Assembly: GCF_024054565.1 (NCBI RefSeq) | Contig: NZ_JAMXLR010000036.1 | Span: 372,001 to 436,000 of the forward strand | From: Aeoliella straminimaris | Lineage (GTDB): Bacteria; Planctomycetota; Planctomycetia; Pirellulales; Lacipirellulaceae | DNA: 64,000 nt | Direction: 5' to 3' | Part shown: positions 60,278 to 64,000 of the stretch, in pieces | How the letters are laid out: the number at the start of each line of letters is the position of its first letter | How positions within the stretch are numbered: the stretch's first letter is position 1 | Made by a program: the position numbers and the translations under genes | The notes under the pieces: model-generated | The model's input: the letters and a program-made list of their open reading frames with translations, nothing else | Told to the model about the DNA's origin: nothing | Database searches by the model: none

Positions 60278-61336
60278 ATGTCCCCCGATCCGTTTTTTGA
60301 TTACCACCTTCCCCGTGAATTGATCGCGCAGGAGCCACTCCGCAATCGGGCAGACGCTCGAATGATGGTGGTGGACCGGCAGCGGCAGAAGATCACGCAT
60401 TGGCACGTTCGCGATCTGCCCGAGCTGCTGAGATCTGGCGACTCCTTGGTGCTGAACAACACCAAAGTGATTCCTGCGCAGCTGTTCGGCCGGCGGAAAA
60501 CAACAGGCGGACAATGGCACGGTTTGTTTCTCCGCGAGTCGGAAGATGGCCACTGGCGAATTGTCTGCAAGACGCGCGGACGCCTGGCTCCAGGCGACGC
60601 TATCGATCTGTTGGATCGCGAGGGACGAGAAGCAGCGACCTTGTGGCTGCTCGACCGACTCGAGGGAGGGCAGTGGCTTGCGCACCTGGACTCCGAGGGA
60701 ACGACCGAGGAGCTGCTGATCAAAGTGGGGCGGGTCCCGCTGCCCCACTACATCCGTGGTGGTCGCATGGTCGATGCGGACGTGAAAAACTACCAGACTG
60801 TGTTTGCCAGTCAGCCAGGCGCTGTGGCCGCGCCGACGGCCGGCTTGCATTTTACCGAAGAACTGCTGAGGCAGAGCAAACAGCGCGGCGTGGAGTTCGC
60901 CCAGGTGACGCTGCACGTGGGGCTGGGAACCTTTCGCCCCATCACCGTCGAGCGGCCTGAAGAGCACCAGATGCACAGCGAGTGGGGCGAAATCACCGAG
61001 GCCACCGCCGAGTCGCTCAACGCGACACGAGAGAAGGGGGGACGCATTGTGGCGGTGGGGACAACCGCTGTGCGAGTGCTCGAATCGGCAGCTGCTGCGG
61101 CGCCGGCGGGCAAAACGCTGGCCGGTTGGTGTGGCGATACCGACCTGTTCATTCACCCGCCTTACGAGTTTCGCGCCGTCGATACGCTGATGACGAACTT
61201 CCACTTCCCCCGCACCACACTTTTGTTGTTGGTGCAGGCATTTGCCGGCACCGAACTGGTGCGCGAGGCCTACGCCGAGGCCGTGCGAGAAGAGTATCGT
61301 TTCTACAGCTATGGCGACGCGATGCTGGTCATCTAG
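60278..61336 (+). CDS. queA: S-adenosylmethionine:tRNA ribosyltransferase-isomerase
   Basis: The 352-aa enzyme has FDYHLPRELIAQEPLRNRADARMMVVDR, SLVLNNTKVIPAQLFGRR, GAVAAPTAGLHFTEELL and TLHVGLGTFRPI, all QueA signatures, and ends with YRFYSYGDAMLV. It transfers the ribosyl of SAM to preQ1 in tRNA, giving epoxyqueuosine. The start at 60278 is 23 codons inside the open frame and fits the family N-terminus. Confidence 0.96.
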   Translation: MSPDPFFDYHLPRELIAQEPLRNRADARMMVVDRQRQKITHWHVRDLPELLRSGDSLVLNNTKVIPAQLFGRRKTTGGQWHGLFLRESEDGHWRIVCKTRGRLAPGDAIDLLDREGREAATLWLLDRLEGGQWLAHLDSEGTTEELLIKVGRVPLPHYIRGGRMVDADVKNYQTVFASQPGAVAAPTAGLHFTEELLRQSKQRGVEFAQVTLHVGLGTFRPITVERPEEHQMHSEWGEITEATAESLNATREKGGRIVAVGTTAVRVLESAAAAAPAGKTLAGWCGDTDLFIHPPYEFRAVDTLMTNFHFPRTTLLLLVQAFAGTELVREAYAEAVREEYRFYSYGDAMLVI

Positions 61337-61858
61337 TGCCAACCGCAAGGCCATATAGGGGGCCATGGCGGCATTGCTCAACGGATGAACGCATCGCTGC
61401 TCAGAAAGACGCGACCGACCACGGATCGCTCCATGGCCATCGTCAGTGCACACGCTTGAGCGGAGGTGTGGTGCTGAAGGGAATCAGCGACCGATCATCA
61501 AGGTGCCAAAGTGCTCGTGGCGCCAAGTGTTATCGGCTCTGGGAACGGGGTTTAACGCGACTTGGCGAAGTCTGGCGCAAATAAAAAAGCGGCTCTTCAC
61601 CATGGGGAATGGGGCAGGTATTCCCGTCCGGTTTGAAGAGCCGCCATTTATTTATACCCTGTCATCGAGGACCAACGGCAAGCGCCGGAGGGGCCCGCAG
61701 GATTCCGTCAGTATTGTGCAGGTCCAAGTTGTGGAAACTCGAACCTGACACACATGAAATCGGCCAGTCGCATGGTGGACTTTATTGATTCGGTCCACGC
61801 ACCCCAAAAACCAGTTTTCATGGCGGAAATTCAGTGTTAGTGGTTCCGCATGATGTCG
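61337..61858. other. Intergenic region between queA and the Flp pilin gene
   Basis: No convincing gene is visible in these about 520 bases. It contains a minus-strand terminator (61583-61644). A small RNA cannot be excluded but no structure is recognised. Confidence 0.4.
61583..61644 (-). terminator. Minus-strand Rho-independent terminator
   Basis: Arms GCGGCTCTTCA (61589-61599) and TGAAGAGCCGC (61634-61644) form an 11-bp stem with a structured loop. Six A at 61583-61588 give a U-run on the minus strand. It lies downstream of the Flp pilin gene. Confidence 0.7.
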
Positions 61859-62038
61859 TTAGGATCCGAGTGCACCGGCCAATTCGGCAGCCGAAGCGTC
61901 AAAGCTATCGGCTGTAGCATTGGACATTTGCAGCACGGATACCATGCACGCGACCACGATCAGTGCGAGCATCACCGCGTATTCCACCGCAGTGGGTCCG
62001 TCGTCTCTTTCCAGAAATTCATAAATGTGTTTTAGCAT
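61859..62038 (-). CDS. Flp/Fap-type pilin
   Basis: This 59-aa gene reads MLKHIYEFLERDDGPTAVEY and then a hydrophobic helix (AVMLALIVVACMVSVLQM), ending ELAGALGS. The motif G-P-T-A-V-E-Y-A at the start of the hydrophobic segment is the cleavage and assembly site of Flp (type IVb) prepilins; processing after the Gly by TadV/CpaA would release the pilin. It has no tad or cpa neighbours here, so it is an isolated pilin gene. Confidence 0.88.
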   Translation of the reverse strand: MLKHIYEFLERDDGPTAVEYAVMLALIVVACMVSVLQMSNATADSFDASAAELAGALGS

Positions 62039-62367
62039 AGTGGCACCGTAGAGAAGAGTATTAAAAGACGCTCTATCACGAGCATCAGAAAAGGAGGGGC
62101 TGAAGCGACAATCTGAGGCGCAGCAGCCGGTCTAATCAACTCTAGGACAGATATGCAAGCGTGATGCTCAGAATCGCCTGTGACTAATGCAACTTTCTAT
62201 CGCTCCCGCGCCTTGTAGCAACGATAGCGAATGTAGGGCCCAGCGGATTGCCGAAGAAGACACCAGTGGCTGGTTCGCAAAGTGCCCACGAAAAACGGTC
62301 GCCGCTAGAGCGACGACCGTTTGACGTTTGTGCTGGTTATAAGGGCGGCGAGAACCGCGCCTCGGCG
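62039..62367. other. Intergenic region upstream of the Flp pilin gene
   Basis: It holds the terminator at 62291-62321. The left 250 bases have no gene and should contain the pilin promoter; AAAGGAGG at 62090-62097 is a Shine-Dalgarno-like sequence on the plus strand with no good ORF after it. Confidence 0.4.
62291..62321 (-). terminator. Minus-strand Rho-independent terminator
   Basis: AACGGTCG (62294-62301) pairs with CGACCGTT (62114 bases into the line, 62314-62321), and the inner CGCT pairs with AGCG around a 2-base turn. The A-run at 62291-62295 gives a U-run on the minus strand. It lies 47 bases past the stop of the Fe-S protein gene. Confidence 0.8.
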
Positions 62368-62700
62368 TTAGGCCTGGAATGAGCTACCGCAGCCGCAGGT
62401 CTTCACGGCGTTCGGGTTGTCGAAGCGGAACCCATAGCCCTGCAGGTCGTCCTGGAAGTCGATGGTGGTACCTTCCAGGAACAGGGCGCTCTTCTTGTCC
62501 ACTACCACCGGCACGCCGTGGCAGTCGAATTTGGTGTCGTCCGCTTCGCTGAAGTCACTGGCGAAGGCCAGGCCGTAGTTGAATCCGCTGCAGCCACCGG
62601 CGGTGATTTGCACGCGGAGCATGGTGGTTTCGTCCGCTTTCTGGTCGTCCAGACGCCGGCGTACTTCGGCTGCGGCCTTCTCGGTGAGGATTACAGACAT
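62368..62700 (-). CDS. IscA/ErpA-type iron-sulfur cluster assembly protein
   Basis: The 110-aa A-type carrier has the three conserved cysteines: ITAGGCSGFNYGL and the C-terminal KTCGCGSSF. It accepts and delivers Fe-S clusters. The ATG at 62700 begins MSVILTEKAAAEVRRRL, the family start; the frame is open to 62880 but not protein-like there. It lies about 200 bases downstream of the cysteine desulfurase gene, on the same strand, and so may form a small Isc-like unit. Confidence 0.94.
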   Translation of the reverse strand: MSVILTEKAAAEVRRRLDDQKADETTMLRVQITAGGCSGFNYGLAFASDFSEADDTKFDCHGVPVVVDKKSALFLEGTTIDFQDDLQGYGFRFDNPNAVKTCGCGSSFQA

Positions 62701-62897
62701 GTGATACAAGCTCCTATGGGCAGAACTATCTGAACTATGTTCGGTTTTTTGGGAATCGCGGACGTGCCGCAGAGTCTCTAAATTATAGCAACTCGGGGCA
62801 AAAGGGAAGGGAAAACACCTATCCGTGGCCGGATAGGGGGATTCGCCACCTTTTCGTGGGGGGGGGCAGGATTCCCGCAAGCCTCAGCCGCCTCCCG

Positions 62898-64000
62898 TCA
62901 TTCGCCCATCTGGCGAACCTTTGCTACGGCGGCTGCCACCATTTCCGCCGCACGGTCAATCTGTTCCAGCGTATTGAACCGGCCCACGCCAAACCGCAGG
63001 CAGCTGCGGGCCTCGTCGGCCGACAGCCCCAGGGCCATCAGCACATGGCTCGGCTCGTCGCGCATGCTGCTGCAGGCCGCTCCGCTGCTGACGGCCAGTT
63101 CCGGCATGGCCAGCATCAGTGCTTCGCCGTCGGTGCCAGGGAACATCACGTTCAAGTTGTTCGGCAGCCGCAGGGGAGATGCGTACGACAGCCTGGCGTC
63201 GAGCGCCGGGCCGACGAGCCTCGCATCCGGCACGGCAGAGAAAATCTGCTGAGCCAAATGGTCGCGGAGCTGCGTCAGAAATGCCACTTCTGCTGTCAGG
63301 TCGTCCGTGGCCAGCTGAATGGCCGTAGCCAGGCCCACGATACCAGGCACATTGAGCGTGCCGCTCCGCCGTGCTTGCTCGTGGCCACCGCCGGTGATCT
63401 GCGGTGCAAGACGCACCACCGGATTGCGTCCTCGGACGTACAGCGCCCCCACGCCCTTGGGGCCGTATAGTTTGTGCGCGGTGAAACTCATCAGGTCGAC
63501 ATCGAATTGCTCGACGTTTACTGGCAGCTTCCCCACCGCCTGCGTGGCATCGCAGTGCAGCAAGACACCACGCTCCTTACACTCCGCAGCAATCTCGGCC
63601 AGCGGTTGTACGACACCGATCTCGTTGTTGGCCAGCATCACGCTCACCAGACACGTCTCGTCACGCACCGCGTCGGCAACATGCGCAGGATCGAGCCACC
63701 CCGCCCGGGGCGAATCGTGTGGTTCCACTTCCAACAGCGTTACTTTGAAATCCTGTTCGGCGAGTCGCTCGAGCGGATCGAGTACGGCTGGATGTTCGGT
63801 CCGGACGCTCACCAGATGATTCCCGCGCCGCCGGCGACGCTCGGTCACACCACGAATCGCCAGGTTGTTGCTCTCGGTGGCTCCGCTGGTGAACACAATC
63901 TCCGGGGCGTCGGCGCCGATCGCCGCCGCAATTGTCTGGCGAGCCGCGTCCACGGCCTCGCGAGCCTCCTCGCCAAAGGTGTGCACGCTGCCCGGGTTGC
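62898..64000 (-). CDS. Cysteine desulfurase (IscS/NifS family), N-terminus beyond window
   Basis: At least 367 residues are visible, starting GNPGSVHTFG at the right edge. GATESNNLAIRG, HCDATQAVGKLPV and the PLP-binding Lys in SFTAHKLYGPKG are present. The catalytic Cys lies in SSGAACSSM near residue 318 of the visible part, with the short-loop or group II-like spacing not measured. It takes sulfur from cysteine for Fe-S clusters or tRNA thiolation. The next gene downstream is the IscA/ErpA-like protein. Confidence 0.95.
   Translation of the reverse strand, partial: NPGSVHTFGEEAREAVDAARQTIAAAIGADAPEIVFTSGATESNNLAIRGVTERRRRRGNHLVSVRTEHPAVLDPLERLAEQDFKVTLLEVEPHDSPRAGWLDPAHVADAVRDETCLVSVMLANNEIGVVQPLAEIAAECKERGVLLHCDATQAVGKLPVNVEQFDVDLMSFTAHKLYGPKGVGALYVRGRNPVVRLAPQITGGGHEQARRSGTLNVPGIVGLATAIQLATDDLTAEVAFLTQLRDHLAQQIFSAVPDARLVGPALDARLSYASPLRLPNNLNVMFPGTDGEALMLAMPELAVSSGAACSSMRDEPSHVLMALGLSADEARSCLRFGVGRFNTLEQIDRAAEMVAAAVAKVRQMGE

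Noticed and set aside
59996..61453. 485-codon minus-strand open frame opposite queA
   Set aside because: queA is unmistakable on the other strand; this frame has no motif and is a high-GC shadow.

Overview
The window reads as chromosomal DNA of a planctomycete, most likely Pirellulales (Lacipirellulaceae or a relative). The pointers are a planctomycete-type bacterial microcompartment (BMC) locus, secreted enzymes ending in a dockerin-like segment plus a VPEP (PEP-CTERM) anchor, a giant calcium-repeat protein with the FEPLESR.LL N-terminal signal, and an mraZ standing alone outside a dcw cluster. This placement is inference; there is no rRNA in the window.

Layout. 1-4.4 kb: end of a SET-domain protein, a GNAT acetyltransferase, small membrane proteins, a nucleotidyltransferase/HD protein and a secreted sulfatase. 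4.4-12.6 kb, all minus strand: a complete BMC operon. In transcription order it has a DeoR regulator, PduL phosphotransacylase, two BMC-H shell proteins, acetate kinase, a BMC-P pentamer, aldehyde dehydrogenase, a second BMC-P, a small conserved protein, a third BMC-P, a class II sugar-phosphate aldolase and a malate/lactate dehydrogenase-family enzyme. By homology to the characterised planctomycete organelle it should split fuculose/rhamnulose phosphate and oxidise the lactaldehyde inside a protein shell. 12.9-22.2 kb: a secreted matrixin-like protease, an oxidoreductase, an antiporter fused to a PTS EIIA domain, isocitrate dehydrogenase with a duplicated 3' end, a TIM-barrel isomerase and a ribbon-helix-helix-like protein. 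22.3-22.8 kb: RNase P RNA (minus strand).

23.8-30.4 kb: an integron gene-cassette array without a visible integrase. Six short plus-strand genes, mostly of unknown function, are each followed by an attC-like site. Each of the first five sites keeps two bulged bases (G and A) in its stem although the stem sequences differ. A seventh, decayed site follows a WD40 gene. Two cassettes carry near-identical 235-bp elements with 19-bp terminal inverted repeats.

30.5-39.1 kb: small membrane proteins, a secreted GH85 endo-beta-N-acetylglucosaminidase, a gamma-carbonic-anhydrase-like protein, an NRAMP-like transporter, a Gfo/Idh/MocA protein, NagB and NagA. Glycan release and amino-sugar catabolism therefore lie close together. 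40.1-44.9 kb: a three-gene plus-strand unit of patatin-like lipase, HExxH metalloprotease and ComEC-like metallo-beta-lactamase-fold protein, which is not a combination I recognise. 45-53.6 kb: a CusA/CusB/TolC heavy-metal efflux system with two Cys-rich accessory proteins. 53.6-54.1 kb: two tRNA-Pro genes. 55-59.2 kb: a 1387-aa calcium-repeat/G8-domain protein. 59.5-64 kb: orphan mraZ, queA, a 59-aa Flp pilin gene, an IscA/ErpA-type Fe-S protein and a cysteine desulfurase that runs off the right edge.

The strongest candidates for something undescribed are the cassette array with its repeated inverted-repeat element, the patatin/metalloprotease/MBL unit, and the icd 3'-end duplication around an orphan gene.
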